Assembly: GCF_900605005.1 (NCBI RefSeq) | Contig: NZ_LR027558.1 | Coordinates: forward strand, 2,340,964-2,404,963 | DNA length: 64,000 nt | Source of the DNA: Acidipropionibacterium timonense | GTDB taxonomy: Bacteria; Actinomycetota; Actinomycetes; Propionibacteriales; Propionibacteriaceae | Reading direction: 5' to 3' | In this document: piece after piece, positions 1 through 8,569 of the stretch | How the letters are laid out: the number at the start of each line of letters is the position of its first letter | Numbering within the stretch: the stretch's first letter is position 1 | Notes under the pieces: model-generated | What the model was told of the DNA's origin: nothing | Seen by the model: only the letters and a program-made list of their open reading frames with translations | Database searches by the model: none | Translations under genes and position numbers: made by a program

Positions 1-267
1 TCGTCCCCACCTGTCGCTCCACGTACGGTCGGACCAGGCGCCGATGAGCGGCTGGATGAGCAGACCGGTGATGGGCCCGGCGAGGTTGAGCAGGGGGAGC
101 TCGTCGGCCGAGGCGCCGAGCATCTGGTAGATGGGGTTGATGGCGGTCTGCTGCATCCCGAAGGAGTACTGGATGCCGAAGAAGCCGAAGTTCATGAGGA
201 GGATCTGCCTCATGGACATCATCGGCTTGGTGCGCACCACCGTCGCCGTGGAGGCTGCCTCGCTCAT
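1..267 (-). CDS. MFS (major facilitator) sugar-type transporter, N-terminal part
   Basis: Only the first 89 codons are in the window and the gene continues past the left edge. The visible part is a short cytoplasmic N-terminus, a first membrane helix rich in Phe/Gly (MNFGFFGIQYSFGMQ), a second helix (LLNLAGPITGLLIQPLIG) and the loop AWSDRTWSDRWGR. That loop matches the G-x-x-x-D-R-x-G-R loop between helices 2 and 3 of MFS/GPH carriers. The QTAINPIYQMLGA stretch resembles sucrose/maltose-type symporters (inference from family resemblance). The ATG overlaps the stop of the upstream SRPBCC gene (ATGA), so the two are translationally coupled. The exact substrate cannot be told from this fragment. 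Confidence 0.7.
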   Translation of the reverse strand, partial: MSEAASTATVVRTKPMMSMRQILLMNFGFFGIQYSFGMQQTAINPIYQMLGASADELPLLNLAGPITGLLIQPLIGAWSDRTWSDRWGR

Positions 268-743
268 CGCTGGCCTCCCGATCCGCCGCGGGACTCGAGG
301 AAGTCGGCCAGGCGTTGCATCTCCAGCTCCCAGCCGGTCGAGTGCTTGCCGGCCTCGGCGGCCTCGTAGGGGCCCTGGATGACGCGGACCAGGGTGCCGT
401 GACGCCGGTACTCGGTGAACTCGACCCTCAATTCCATGGTGAGGGTGGGGTCCATGCCGGGGTCACCGGAGATCCGTTGCAGGGCGACGAAGACCTCGGG
501 CCGGAAGAACTCGGTGAAGATCGCCTCGGTGGTGACGCGGTTGGTGGGATCGTCGTCGACGACCTTGACGTGGTGGTGGCGCCCTCCGGTGCGCAACTGC
601 GAGACGACGGTCTCCTTCTCGACGTGCCAGCCGGGGCTGCCACGCCACTGGGACATCTGCTCGGGGTCGGTCCAGGCGTCGAAGAGGAGCTCCCGCGACT
701 GCGGGAACACCCTCTCGACGATGACCATGGTGTCGGCGGTCAT
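264..743 (-). CDS. SRPBCC / AHSA1-like START-domain protein
   Basis: The protein is 159 aa, usual for a single SRPBCC (Bet v1-like) domain. It opens with VERVFPQSRELLFDAWTDPE, the strand and helix typical of the AHSA1 subgroup (ERxFxAPxExVWxAWTDPE), and continues with the W-x-x-P-G-W segment and a C-terminal long helix (GWELEMQRLADFLES). Members are small soluble proteins with a hydrophobic cavity. Their ligands are mostly unknown, and many sit next to ArsR regulators or transporters. Here it is co-transcribed with the MFS gene, whose start it overlaps by 4 bp. About 150 bp separates it from the next gene upstream, room for the promoter of this two-gene operon. No ligand can be assigned. Confidence 0.8.
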   Translation of the reverse strand: MTADTMVIVERVFPQSRELLFDAWTDPEQMSQWRGSPGWHVEKETVVSQLRTGGRHHHVKVVDDDPTNRVTTEAIFTEFFRPEVFVALQRISGDPGMDPTLTMELRVEFTEYRRHGTLVRVIQGPYEAAEAGKHSTGWELEMQRLADFLESRGGSGGQR

Positions 744-896
744 GTGAGTTCCCCCTCGGTGGGGTCGTGAGGCGGATGGGACGGCGGGGGGTGGGGCGAC
801 GGCGCCCTCGCACGTCCCGCTTGATGAGCACTCTAGGTCGCGGCGACGCCGAGCGCCGGACTTTGGATCACATCCCGGACATGACCGAGCCCGGCC

Positions 897-2141
897 TCAC
901 CTCACGAGGTCTCCCCGGGCCAGGCCGATGAGCCGGTCGAGGACCGCGCCGCCGGAGGCGTTCGACCCGTTGTGCTCGTACTGGTTGGTGACCCACGGGT
1001 GCATCTGCGGCAGCAGGGCGGCGGTCTCCAGGGAGAACCGTCGCGGCACGTAGGCGTCGTCGTGGTAGACGGCGGCGGCGCACGGCACCTCGGCCCGGGC
1101 CAGGGCGTCGGCGTCGTAGAGCGTGGGCCAGGGGTGGTCGGCGATGATGTCGGCGACCTCCTTCCACGGCCGCAGGGCGGAGTCCTCGTCGAACCACTGC
1201 GGCATGAGGTGCTCGCCGGTGAGAAGGGTCGGGTCGTCCCGGAAGGACGGCGGCAGACAGCGAGCGGCCGACCAAGCCGTCGTGACGCCATCGGCGTAGG
1301 ACGACTCGTGGATGACGGCGTAGAGGACGTTGCGGCCACCGAAGGGCAGCAGGGAGTCGAGGTCGTACCGGAAGTTGCGGGAGCTCGGTTCGTACTCCAG
1401 GAGGTAGTGCAGCTTCTCGGCCCCACCGGAAGCGCCGAGCAGGTGCCCCAGCGAGCGCACCCGTGAGGGGCTGACGGCGTCCCCGCAGGGAGTGCGCACG
1501 CCACCCTCGGCGGACAGGTCAAGGAGCTGGCGGACGCGGTCGCGGTCGCCGGGGAAGCGCCGGTAGAACTGCTCCGACTTGGCCGCCAGGGTGGCGTAGC
1601 AGGCGGCGTAGACCTCGTCGGCGCCGCGACCCACCGGGGGAAGCCCGCCGGTGAAGTAGCCGGCCAGGAGCGACTCGGCGTGCACCGACAGGTAGCGCAA
1701 CAGGGTGAACCCACCGAAGGACTGGCCCAGCGCGGCCCACTGGTCGACGCCGAGGTGACGACGCAGGTCCTCGCAGTCCTCGACGATCTCGTCGGCGCGC
1801 AGGTGGGTGAGGTACTCGGCCTGGTCGGCGGCCGACCCGAGGGGCTCGGAGACCGGGGACGACAGCCCGGTGCCGCGCTGGTCGAGCAGCACCACGCGGT
1901 AGTCCTCGAGGGCTCGGGCGAGCCAGCCGGGGAAGCCCGGGTCGGTGAGGGTCGGACGCGGCGACTCACAGCCCGGACCGCCCTGGAGGAACACGAGGTA
2001 GGGCTTGTCCTGGTTGGCGCGCGTGGAGACGACGCGGGCGAAGATCTCGATGGTGCGCTCATCGGCGGCGTCGGAGTGGTTGAGGGGGACGACGAGGCGG
2101 ACGTCGTCGAGGAGGAGGCCTGGGATGCTGCGGTCGGTCAT
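897..2141 (-). CDS. Alpha/beta hydrolase, proline iminopeptidase-like (peptidase family S33)
   Basis: The protein is 414 aa. FLQGGPGCESPRP is the oxyanion-hole segment (GGPG) typical of S33 prolyl aminopeptidases, followed by LLDQRGTGLSSPV. GQSFGG carries the nucleophile serine. Family members release N-terminal proline or hydrolyse related amides and esters in the cytoplasm. The reading frame is open upstream to 2288. I chose the ATG at 2141 (MTDRSIPGLLLDD) because it starts the recognisable beta-strand, while the extension has no homology-like features and would run across the CRISPR-like unit at 2177-2259. The gene is divergent from cas3, so the 224 bp between them hold both promoters. Confidence 0.8.
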   Translation of the reverse strand: MTDRSIPGLLLDDVRLVVPLNHSDAADERTIEIFARVVSTRANQDKPYLVFLQGGPGCESPRPTLTDPGFPGWLARALEDYRVVLLDQRGTGLSSPVSEPLGSAADQAEYLTHLRADEIVEDCEDLRRHLGVDQWAALGQSFGGFTLLRYLSVHAESLLAGYFTGGLPPVGRGADEVYAACYATLAAKSEQFYRRFPGDRDRVRQLLDLSAEGGVRTPCGDAVSPSRVRSLGHLLGASGGAEKLHYLLEYEPSSRNFRYDLDSLLPFGGRNVLYAVIHESSYADGVTTAWSAARCLPPSFRDDPTLLTGEHLMPQWFDEDSALRPWKEVADIIADHPWPTLYDADALARAEVPCAAAVYHDDAYVPRRFSLETAALLPQMHPWVTNQYEHNGSNASGGAVLDRLIGLARGDLVR

Positions 2142-2176
2142 GGGGACGACTGTAGTGAGACCTCCGGTAGCGTGGA

Positions 2177-2259
2177 GTCTGCTCTGCCAGGCAGAGGTGA
2201 GCCCTTGTTGGGTTGGGTGAGGTACACAGCCCGGGCGTCTTCCCCGCCGTCGCGGGGGT
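2177..2259 (+). ncRNA. Degenerate repeat-spacer-repeat unit: predicted CreR-like, crRNA-like guide
   Basis: A 28-nt degenerate repeat (2177-2204), a 32-nt spacer (2205-2236) and a second degenerate repeat (2237-2259) lie upstream of cas3 in the same orientation as the array. In the first repeat the 6-bp Cas6e stem is CTCTGC/GCAGAG instead of CCCCGC/GCGGGG: two C-G pairs became T-A pairs on both arms, so pairing is kept. The 8-nt 5' handle GTGAGCCC (2197-2204) is identical to the array repeats. The second repeat keeps the CCCCGC/GCGGGG stem (2242-2247/2252-2257). Cas6e cleavage would yield a guide of normal length. The spacer seed matches the cas3 promoter (see that entry). Known relatives are CreR RNAs that program Cascade to repress cas genes. 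The assignment is inferred from sequence; transcription is not shown. Confidence 0.75.
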
Positions 2260-2300
2260 CGATGACGAGCCTCGCTACCACTCTCCACATTTTTCTCAAC

Positions 2301-2334
2301 TTGTTTGGTTGTGTGCTCGGATTCGTGCTATCGT
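2301..2334 (+). promoter_or_regulatory. cas3 operon promoter with predicted Cascade/CreR binding site
   Basis: A plausible sigma-70 promoter is TTGGTT at 2305-2310, an 18-bp gap, and TATCGT at 2329-2334 preceded by TG (extended -10). The stretch 2301-2315 matches the first 15 nt of the degenerate spacer at 2205-2219 at 13 positions. The two mismatches fall at spacer positions 6 and 12, which Cascade flips out and does not pair. The three bases 5' of the match are AAC (2298-2300), compatible with an AAN-type I-E PAM; the PAM of this system is not known. A Cascade bound here would cover the -35 element. Confidence 0.6.
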
Positions 2335-2365
2335 CCTGTCAACATCCATCGCAAGGAGAGCGTCG

Positions 2366-5155
2366 ATGCTCAACACGTGGTCACCGCAGGCGAGGTCCTG
2401 CTGGGGCAAGACGAATGCCGAAGGAGACTGGCTGCCCGTCGTCCAGCACCTCGAGGACGCCGCCGGAGTCATGACCGAGGTGTGGAGTCTGCAACCACGC
2501 TCCATCAGATCACTGCTGTCGGACAGTCTTGGCGGAGAGCGGGCCGCTCAGACGTTCGAGTGCTTCCTCGCCGGGATTCATGACGTCGGCAAGATCAGCG
2601 CGGATTTCGCCCACATGGCCCGATTCCCACGCCGCGATGGAGTCTCGACGAGCCATCTGTGCGACCGGATGGAGCGTCAGGGATTCGTCATCCTGACTCC
2701 CGAACATCCGATTCCTCATGGCACGGTGGGCCAGCTCCATGTCGAGACCTGGCTGCTCCGCCGCTACCACCATGCGCCGAGGGCACGTCGGAGCGCTCGC
2801 AACATCGCATCCATCGTCGGGGGTCACCACGGGACGAACCCGACGGAGGGTGACGTCGAGAACCTGAGAACCGAGATGTCCCGGGAGGACGAGCTGTGGC
2901 GCACGACCCGCGACGAGGTCCTCGACACCATGGTCACACACACGGGCGCCGACGCGTTCCTCGCGGACTGGATGAGTTCCCCCATCCCCATCGAGGTCCA
3001 GGTGCTGTCCGAGGCGCTCGTCATCATGGCCGACTGGATCGCCAGCTCCGAGTCCCTCTTCCCCTATGACCTCACCGACTCGACTCCGGACCGCGTCCGC
3101 CGCGCGGCCTCACGTCTTCATCTACCTCGCCCGTGGCAGCCGAGCCCCGGGCCCGACTCCGCGGACGATCTGTTCCCGACGAGCTTCCCGTCCTTGGCCC
3201 ATGGCTCCCCCAACGCCATGCAACGAGCCGCTGTCGAGGCGGCGTCAGCGATGACCGACCCCGGGCTGCTCATCATCGAGGCACCCATGGGTCAGGGCAA
3301 GACCGAGGCCGCCCTCATGTGCGCCAACGTGCTGGCCCGCACGTTCGGACAGGGAGGCATCTTCTTCGGACTACCGACGATGGCGACCTCCAATCCCATG
3401 TTCGGGCGAGTGCGCGAGTGGCTCGACGCCGTCCCGGCCGACGGTCCGTCGAGCATCACCCTGGCCCACTCGAAGGCCGGTCTCAACGAGCAGTACCAAC
3501 AACTCATGCCCTGGAACGCGTCGATGGCCGTCTACGACGAGGGCACCTCACAGCGCGAGGCCTCGGCGATCGTTCACGAATGGCTTCTCGGTCGAAAGCG
3601 CGCCATCCTGGCCGATCACGTCGTCGGCACCATCGACCAGGCGCTCTTCGCGGGGCTCAAGGCCAAGCACGTCGTGCTGCGTCACCTCGGTCTGGCCAGC
3701 AAGGTCGTCATCATCGATGAGGTCCATGCCGCCGACGTCTACATGCGCGAGTACCTCAAGGTGGTCCTCGAGTGGCTCGGCGCCTACCGCACACCGGTCA
3801 TCCTCATGTCCGCGACCCTGCCACCCTCGCAACGGGAGGAACTCGCGCTGGCCTACGCCAAGGGAAGCCGCGGACGGCGTGCCACGATCACCCTGCCCAG
3901 CTCGGACGAGTATCCACTCATGACCTGCGTCGTTGACGACGTCGGCCAACGCGGCTCGTCGGCCGACGCACCGACGCGGCAGGTCACGGTGCGTCGAGTG
4001 AGTGACTCCCTCGACGATCTCGTCGCCCAACTCGAGGAGAGGATGTCCGACGGCGGTTGCGTGGGGGTCATCCGGGACACCGTCGCGCGGGCCCAGGCGA
4101 CATTCGATGTCCTGCGGCAGCGTCTCGACTGCGAGGTCGTCCTCGTCCACTCCCGCTTCGTCGCACCGCAACGTGCCCGGCGGGAGGCCGACCTCGTCCA
4201 CCGCCTGGGCCGCTCTGGCAGCAACCGACCCGACCGCATCGTCGTCGTCGGCACCCAGGTGCTCGAGCAGTCCCTCGACGTCGACTTCGACCTGCTCGTC
4301 AGCGACATCGCCCCGATGGACCTCCTCCTCCAGCGCATCGGTCGACTGCACCGACACGACCGGCACCGTCCGACACCTCTTCGTGACGCCGTCTGCCTCG
4401 TCACGGGCGTCGATGCCTGGGACGACGAGGGCCCGACCTTCAGCCGAGGACTTGACCTCGTCTACGAGACGGACTCCCTCCTGCGCACCGCAGCCCTCCT
4501 CGAAGGCCTTCCCACCGGAAAGATCTCGATCCCCACGGACATCCCCCGCCTCGTCCGGCGGGCCTACGAGGAGCCCTTCCCCTGGCCCCACGGCTGGACA
4601 TCTCGGGGCGAGAAGGCCGCACTCGAGGCCAGGTCGAATCGTCAGCTGGCGGCGACTCGCGCCGTGACCTTCCGTCTCGCCGATCCATTCGGCGCCTCGA
4701 GCCTCATGAAAGGGCTCACCGACATGGCTTCCTCCGACCCCGAGAACACCCGCGGCCACGCAACGGTGCGCGACTCCGAGGACTCCATCGAGGTCATCGT
4801 CGTCCAGCAGTCCGACAACGGCCACCGACTGCTCGACGACATCGGGGAGTTCTCCGGAGCGGAGCTGCCGCTGTTCGGCGCCCCTGACGGTGATCTGGCA
4901 CGGGCCGTCGCATCGTGTACCGTCACCCTTCCCCGGTCACTGTCGAACCCCTGGGACATCGATCGGACCATCGCCGAGCTCGAGGCGGCTCCGATCGACC
5001 TCAGCTCCTGGCAGGCATCCCCATGGCTGCGCGGTCAGCTCGTCCTCGTCCTCGACGTTCATGGCAATTCCACACTTCTCGGACATCCACTTCATTACGA
5101 TCACCATCGGGGGCTCACAGTCGAGCCCCTCCCACAGAACGGAGCATCGGCATGA
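2366..5155 (+). CDS. cas3: CRISPR-associated helicase-nuclease Cas3, type I-E
   Basis: This 929-aa protein is the effector nuclease recruited by Cascade to unwind and degrade target DNA. The N-terminal HD nuclease domain shows HDVGK near residue 72. The SF2 helicase part has Walker A (APMGQGKT, ~306-313), the DEVH box (~451), MSATLP (motif III, ~481), GTQVLEQSLDVD (motif V) and QRIGRLHRH (motif VI, ~656). A C-terminal Cas3 domain follows. I chose the ATG at 2366 because AAGGAG lies 7 nt upstream; the frame is open further upstream but there crosses the degenerate CRISPR unit. It is the first gene of the operon and overlaps cse1 by 4 bp. Confidence 0.97.
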   Translation: MLNTWSPQARSCWGKTNAEGDWLPVVQHLEDAAGVMTEVWSLQPRSIRSLLSDSLGGERAAQTFECFLAGIHDVGKISADFAHMARFPRRDGVSTSHLCDRMERQGFVILTPEHPIPHGTVGQLHVETWLLRRYHHAPRARRSARNIASIVGGHHGTNPTEGDVENLRTEMSREDELWRTTRDEVLDTMVTHTGADAFLADWMSSPIPIEVQVLSEALVIMADWIASSESLFPYDLTDSTPDRVRRAASRLHLPRPWQPSPGPDSADDLFPTSFPSLAHGSPNAMQRAAVEAASAMTDPGLLIIEAPMGQGKTEAALMCANVLARTFGQGGIFFGLPTMATSNPMFGRVREWLDAVPADGPSSITLAHSKAGLNEQYQQLMPWNASMAVYDEGTSQREASAIVHEWLLGRKRAILADHVVGTIDQALFAGLKAKHVVLRHLGLASKVVIIDEVHAADVYMREYLKVVLEWLGAYRTPVILMSATLPPSQREELALAYAKGSRGRRATITLPSSDEYPLMTCVVDDVGQRGSSADAPTRQVTVRRVSDSLDDLVAQLEERMSDGGCVGVIRDTVARAQATFDVLRQRLDCEVVLVHSRFVAPQRARREADLVHRLGRSGSNRPDRIVVVGTQVLEQSLDVDFDLLVSDIAPMDLLLQRIGRLHRHDRHRPTPLRDAVCLVTGVDAWDDEGPTFSRGLDLVYETDSLLRTAALLEGLPTGKISIPTDIPRLVRRAYEEPFPWPHGWTSRGEKAALEARSNRQLAATRAVTFRLADPFGASSLMKGLTDMASSDPENTRGHATVRDSEDSIEVIVVQQSDNGHRLLDDIGEFSGAELPLFGAPDGDLARAVASCTVTLPRSLSNPWDIDRTIAELEAAPIDLSSWQASPWLRGQLVLVLDVHGNSTLLGHPLHYDHHRGLTVEPLPQNGASA

Positions 5156-6819
5156 CGAGCGCCTTCAACCTCATCGACGACCCCTGGATCGCGGCAAGAC
5201 GCCACGACAACGCCGTCATCGAGGTGTCGATCCGCGAAGTCTTCCATCAGGCGACCAGTTTCCGGGGGCTCGCCGGCGAGATCCCGACACAGGAGGCTGC
5301 GGTCCTTCGCCTCCTTCTGGCCATCGCCGTCCGCGCCACTGCCGAGTACCGCAGTGACGACGAGAAGGTCGACGACTGGGCTCAGTGGTGGGCGTCAGGG
5401 CTCCCGCTGGAGCAGCTCGACGACTACCTCGACCGGTGGCACGACCGGTTCAACCTCTTCGACGACCGGGTGCCATTCATGCAGGTCGCGGATCTGCACA
5501 CCGGCAAGGGCGGGTATTCAGGCCTACTCAAGATCATCAGCGAGGTCCCCGCGAACGACAAATTCTTCACGACGAGGGACGGGGCCGGTATTGCGTCCTT
5601 GAGCTACGCGGAGGCCACCAGGTGGCTCATTCACGCCCAGGCCTTCGACGTCGCGGGCATCAAGTCCGGCGCCGTGGGCGATCCGCGTGTCAAGGATGGC
5701 AAGGGGTTCCCCATCGGGACGGGCATCAGCGGCCCCATGGGCATCGTCATCGTCGAAGGCACCAACCTGGCCGAGACGATCCTGCTCAATCTCTTCCTCG
5801 ACGACGATCCCGAGGCGGATGTGCCGGTGTGGGAGCGTCCACCGCAGACGGCAGCCCCCGACGCCGAGCACCCGGTTCCCACCGGATGCGCCGATCTCTT
5901 CACCTGGCAGAGCCGGCGCGTGCGACTCATCGCCTCGGCGGACCGCGTCGTCGACGTCCTCCTGTGCAACGGCGACAAAGTCGAATGGAAGTACCTGCTG
6001 CACAAGGATCCGTCGACCGCGTGGCGCTTCAGCGCACCCCAGACGAAGGCGGCTGGGCAGATCGTCTACATATCCCGCAGCCACGACCCCAGCAAGGCCA
6101 TGTGGCGCGGGCTGGAGCCCTTGCTGGCCCGCGAACCCTCGGCCGATGACACGCGCAGGAAGAAGGCCGGCGAGCCGGACAAGGTCTGGCTCCGACCGGA
6201 AATCTTCGAGCAGCTCGCGTCCTTGACGAGCGATGGCGCTCTGCCTCGCGATCACCTCACCCGCGTGCGAACCGTCGGCATGGAGTACGGCGGCCCTAAC
6301 AATACAAAATCAGTCATAAAGACCACCATCGACGACTCTCTTCCGACGTCGGTGGCCGTCATCGCCGACGAACGGCTGGGTCGGCTCGCAGTCGACTGCG
6401 CTCACACGGCCGAATCCCTTGTCTTCGCCCTGCAGAACCTCGCTTCCGATCTGGCGGCCGCGACCGGCGACGAGTCGGAGGGGGTCCGCCCACGGGCCGC
6501 CGAAGCTGGATTCTCCGCCCTCGACCCGACCTATCGAGACTGGTTCGGTCACCTCACCAGCACCACCGACATCGCCACCGCGACCTTGGCTTGGCGCAGG
6601 ACCGCCCGGCGCGTCGTGCACGAGGTCGGCCTCCAGCTCTGCCGCGACGCCGGGTCGGCAGCCCTCACCGGCCGCATGGTTCCAGTGCCCAACACCGAGC
6701 GACACGACCTCATGGACCTTGCCCGCGCCTGGCAGCGATTCCTCTCCCGAGTGCGCTCCAGCGCCCCCCTACCCGATGATCCTCAACGCGACACCAAGTC
6801 ATCCTCGAAGGAGCAGTGA
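5152..6819 (+). CDS. casA: Cascade large subunit Cse1/CasA (Cas8e)
   Basis: The protein is 555 aa, within the usual 500-560 aa. It begins FNLIDDPWIAARR, the conserved start of Cse1 proteins (FnLldepWIpv), and has the family's IPTQEAAVLRLLLAI segment near residue 45. In Cascade this subunit recognises the PAM, starts duplex opening and recruits Cas3. The ATG overlaps the cas3 stop (ATGA), so translation is coupled. In the predicted autoregulation it would read the AAC trinucleotide in the cas3 promoter. Confidence 0.95.
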   Translation: MTSAFNLIDDPWIAARRHDNAVIEVSIREVFHQATSFRGLAGEIPTQEAAVLRLLLAIAVRATAEYRSDDEKVDDWAQWWASGLPLEQLDDYLDRWHDRFNLFDDRVPFMQVADLHTGKGGYSGLLKIISEVPANDKFFTTRDGAGIASLSYAEATRWLIHAQAFDVAGIKSGAVGDPRVKDGKGFPIGTGISGPMGIVIVEGTNLAETILLNLFLDDDPEADVPVWERPPQTAAPDAEHPVPTGCADLFTWQSRRVRLIASADRVVDVLLCNGDKVEWKYLLHKDPSTAWRFSAPQTKAAGQIVYISRSHDPSKAMWRGLEPLLAREPSADDTRRKKAGEPDKVWLRPEIFEQLASLTSDGALPRDHLTRVRTVGMEYGGPNNTKSVIKTTIDDSLPTSVAVIADERLGRLAVDCAHTAESLVFALQNLASDLAAATGDESEGVRPRAAEAGFSALDPTYRDWFGHLTSTTDIATATLAWRRTARRVVHEVGLQLCRDAGSAALTGRMVPVPNTERHDLMDLARAWQRFLSRVRSSAPLPDDPQRDTKSSSKEQ

Positions 6820-7448
6820 TGCCAGAACCATGGAATGACGTCAGCGCTGCGACGCTCGGCGTCGTCAACCACCTGCAACGGGGCTACCTCGCCACGCCGC
6901 GCGATCCGTGGGCGGTACGGACTCTGGCAGACCTACGCCACGCCGACGCAGCCCACGCCGGAACCGATCCCGCGCTGTGGGAGATCACCCTCGGCCACCT
7001 TCCGGAGGACCTGGTGGGCCACGGCGCATCGCCGGCGACGTACGCCGAACGAGCCGTCCACGCCGCCGTCGTCCTTTATGCCATCCATCAGCAGTCTCGG
7101 CCCAGCCCGATGCATGTCAAGGCCATCGGGCTGGGGCAGGCAGTGCGGATGCTGTCAGCACGGCGCTCGACGAGCACCGAGTGGGACCCCGGCACGGTCT
7201 CCCGATTCCAGCACCTGTGCCGGGCTCAGCAGTGGGCCATCCGCATCGAGAACCTCCGAGGGCTCGTCACCCTCATGCGATCCGAGGACGTCCCGCTCGA
7301 CTACGGCCGGCTCGCTGCCGACCTCTGGCGACTCCAGACCTCGGCATCCGACCGAGTCCTCCTCGACTGGGGACGGCAACTCCACCATGTCCCCTCACAC
7401 GACCAGAACCCGTCCACTGACAGCACAGACCAAGGAGAACCCCGATGA
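6819..7448 (+). CDS. casB: Cascade small subunit Cse2/CasB (Cas11e)
   Basis: The protein is 209 aa, alpha-helical, with the Cse2-type opening and the segment HAAVVLYAIHQQSR. Two copies in Cascade form the belly that stabilises the R-loop and non-target strand. The ATG at 6819 sits in a TGATG junction with cse1 and has AAGGAG at 6808-6813 at proper spacing; a GTG at 6816 is in frame but too close to that site. The stop overlaps the cas7 start by 4 bp. Confidence 0.93.
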   Translation: MPEPWNDVSAATLGVVNHLQRGYLATPRDPWAVRTLADLRHADAAHAGTDPALWEITLGHLPEDLVGHGASPATYAERAVHAAVVLYAIHQQSRPSPMHVKAIGLGQAVRMLSARRSTSTEWDPGTVSRFQHLCRAQQWAIRIENLRGLVTLMRSEDVPLDYGRLAADLWRLQTSASDRVLLDWGRQLHHVPSHDQNPSTDSTDQGEPR

Positions 7449-8569
7449 GCTCGTACTACGTCGACATCCACGTCATCCAGAATGTTCCTCCGTCCAACAT
7501 CAACCGGGATGACACCGGGTCACCGAAGTCGGCCCTCTACGGCGGGGTCCGACGCGCCCGCGTCAGCTCCCAGGCGTGGAAGAAGGCCGTCCGCACGTCC
7601 TTCAAGGACTTCCTGCCCGCGTCCCAGACCGGCGCGCGGACACTGCGCGTCGTCGAACTGCTCATGAACCGCCTCACCGCCGATCCCTACCGACTGGCGC
7701 AGGAGGATGCTCGACAGAAGGCCCTCGCGGTCGTCAAGGCGCTCGGTCTCAAGGCCGACAAACCTCGAGTGAAGGACGGCTCGGGCCACGAGGGCGTCGA
7801 GCGCACCCAGTACCTCGTCTTCTACTCCAACCAGCAGCTCGATCGCCTGGCGCAGCTCGCGGCGACCTCGGAGGGCAAGATCTCCAGTTCCGACGCCAAG
7901 AAGGCCGCCGATTCCGATCATGGGATCGAGGTCGCGTTGTTCGGTCGCATGGTCGCCAATTCCAAAGACCTCAACGTCGACTCGGCCGTGCAGGTCGCCC
8001 ACGCGCTGAGCACCCACGCCGTCGAGATCGAGTCCGACTACTTCACCGCCGTCGACGACTACAAGCTCGATGAGGACGACGCCGGAGCCGGCATGATCGG
8101 AACCGTCGAGTTCACCTCCGAGACCCTCTACCGTTTCGCCACGGTCGCCGTGTCGACCTTGGAGAACAACCTGGGCGATGTCGACCTCACGGCCGATGCC
8201 GCCTCGGCCTTGGTCCGTGGGTTCGTCATGTCGATGCCCACCGGCAAGCAGAACACGTTCGCCAACAACACCGTGCCGGACGCCGTCGTCGTCCAGATCC
8301 GCAAGGGGCGATCGGCCAGCTTCGTCGGCGCCTTCGAGGACGCCGTCACCTCCACCACCGGTGGGTTCGTCGAGGCATCGTGCAAGGCACTGGCGACCTA
8401 TGCGCACGACTGCGAGGAGGCCTTCCTCGGGGCACCGGTGGCCTCCTTCGTCACCCGGGTCGGCACGCGCACCGAGGCCGTCAGCGCCATGGGCACTGTC
8501 ATGTCCATCGACGACCTCGTCTCGTCGGTGCGAGACCAGGTCGCCACCGTCCTGCGAGCGCAGTCGTGA
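7445..8569 (+). CDS. casC: Cascade backbone subunit Cas7e (CasC/Cse4)
   Basis: The protein is 374 aa. The N-terminus (YVDIHVIQNVPPSNINRD, then RARVSSQAWKKAVR) is the hallmark of Cas7e. Six copies form the helical backbone that holds the crRNA, and the thumb of each flips out every sixth crRNA nucleotide, a property used above to interpret the guide-target mismatches. A central segment (FVMSMPTGKQNTFANNTVPD) is the conserved Cas7e loop. It overlaps both casB (ATGA) and cas5 (GTGA). Confidence 0.96.
   Translation: MSSYYVDIHVIQNVPPSNINRDDTGSPKSALYGGVRRARVSSQAWKKAVRTSFKDFLPASQTGARTLRVVELLMNRLTADPYRLAQEDARQKALAVVKALGLKADKPRVKDGSGHEGVERTQYLVFYSNQQLDRLAQLAATSEGKISSSDAKKAADSDHGIEVALFGRMVANSKDLNVDSAVQVAHALSTHAVEIESDYFTAVDDYKLDEDDAGAGMIGTVEFTSETLYRFATVAVSTLENNLGDVDLTADAASALVRGFVMSMPTGKQNTFANNTVPDAVVVQIRKGRSASFVGAFEDAVTSTTGGFVEASCKALATYAHDCEEAFLGAPVASFVTRVGTRTEAVSAMGTVMSIDDLVSSVRDQVATVLRAQS

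Noticed and set aside
2142..2176. Promoter for the crRNA-like unit
   Set aside because: TAGCGT at 2168-2173 and TGTAGT at 2151-2156 are weak hexamers without a convincing -35, so no promoter is claimed.
2142..2288. N-terminal extension of the S33 peptidase frame up to 2288
   Set aside because: It would translate the degenerate CRISPR unit on the opposite strand, lacks a ribosome-binding site and family-like residues; the ATG at 2141 fits the fold.
2213..2365. N-terminal extension of Cas3 from 2213
   Set aside because: It is read-through of the crypto-CRISPR unit and promoter; the ATG at 2366 has a clear ribosome-binding site.
3548..4825. 425-aa minus-strand open frame inside cas3
   Set aside because: Shadow frame from high-GC third codon positions; repetitive Gly/Asp/Val composition and no family match, wholly within a conserved gene.
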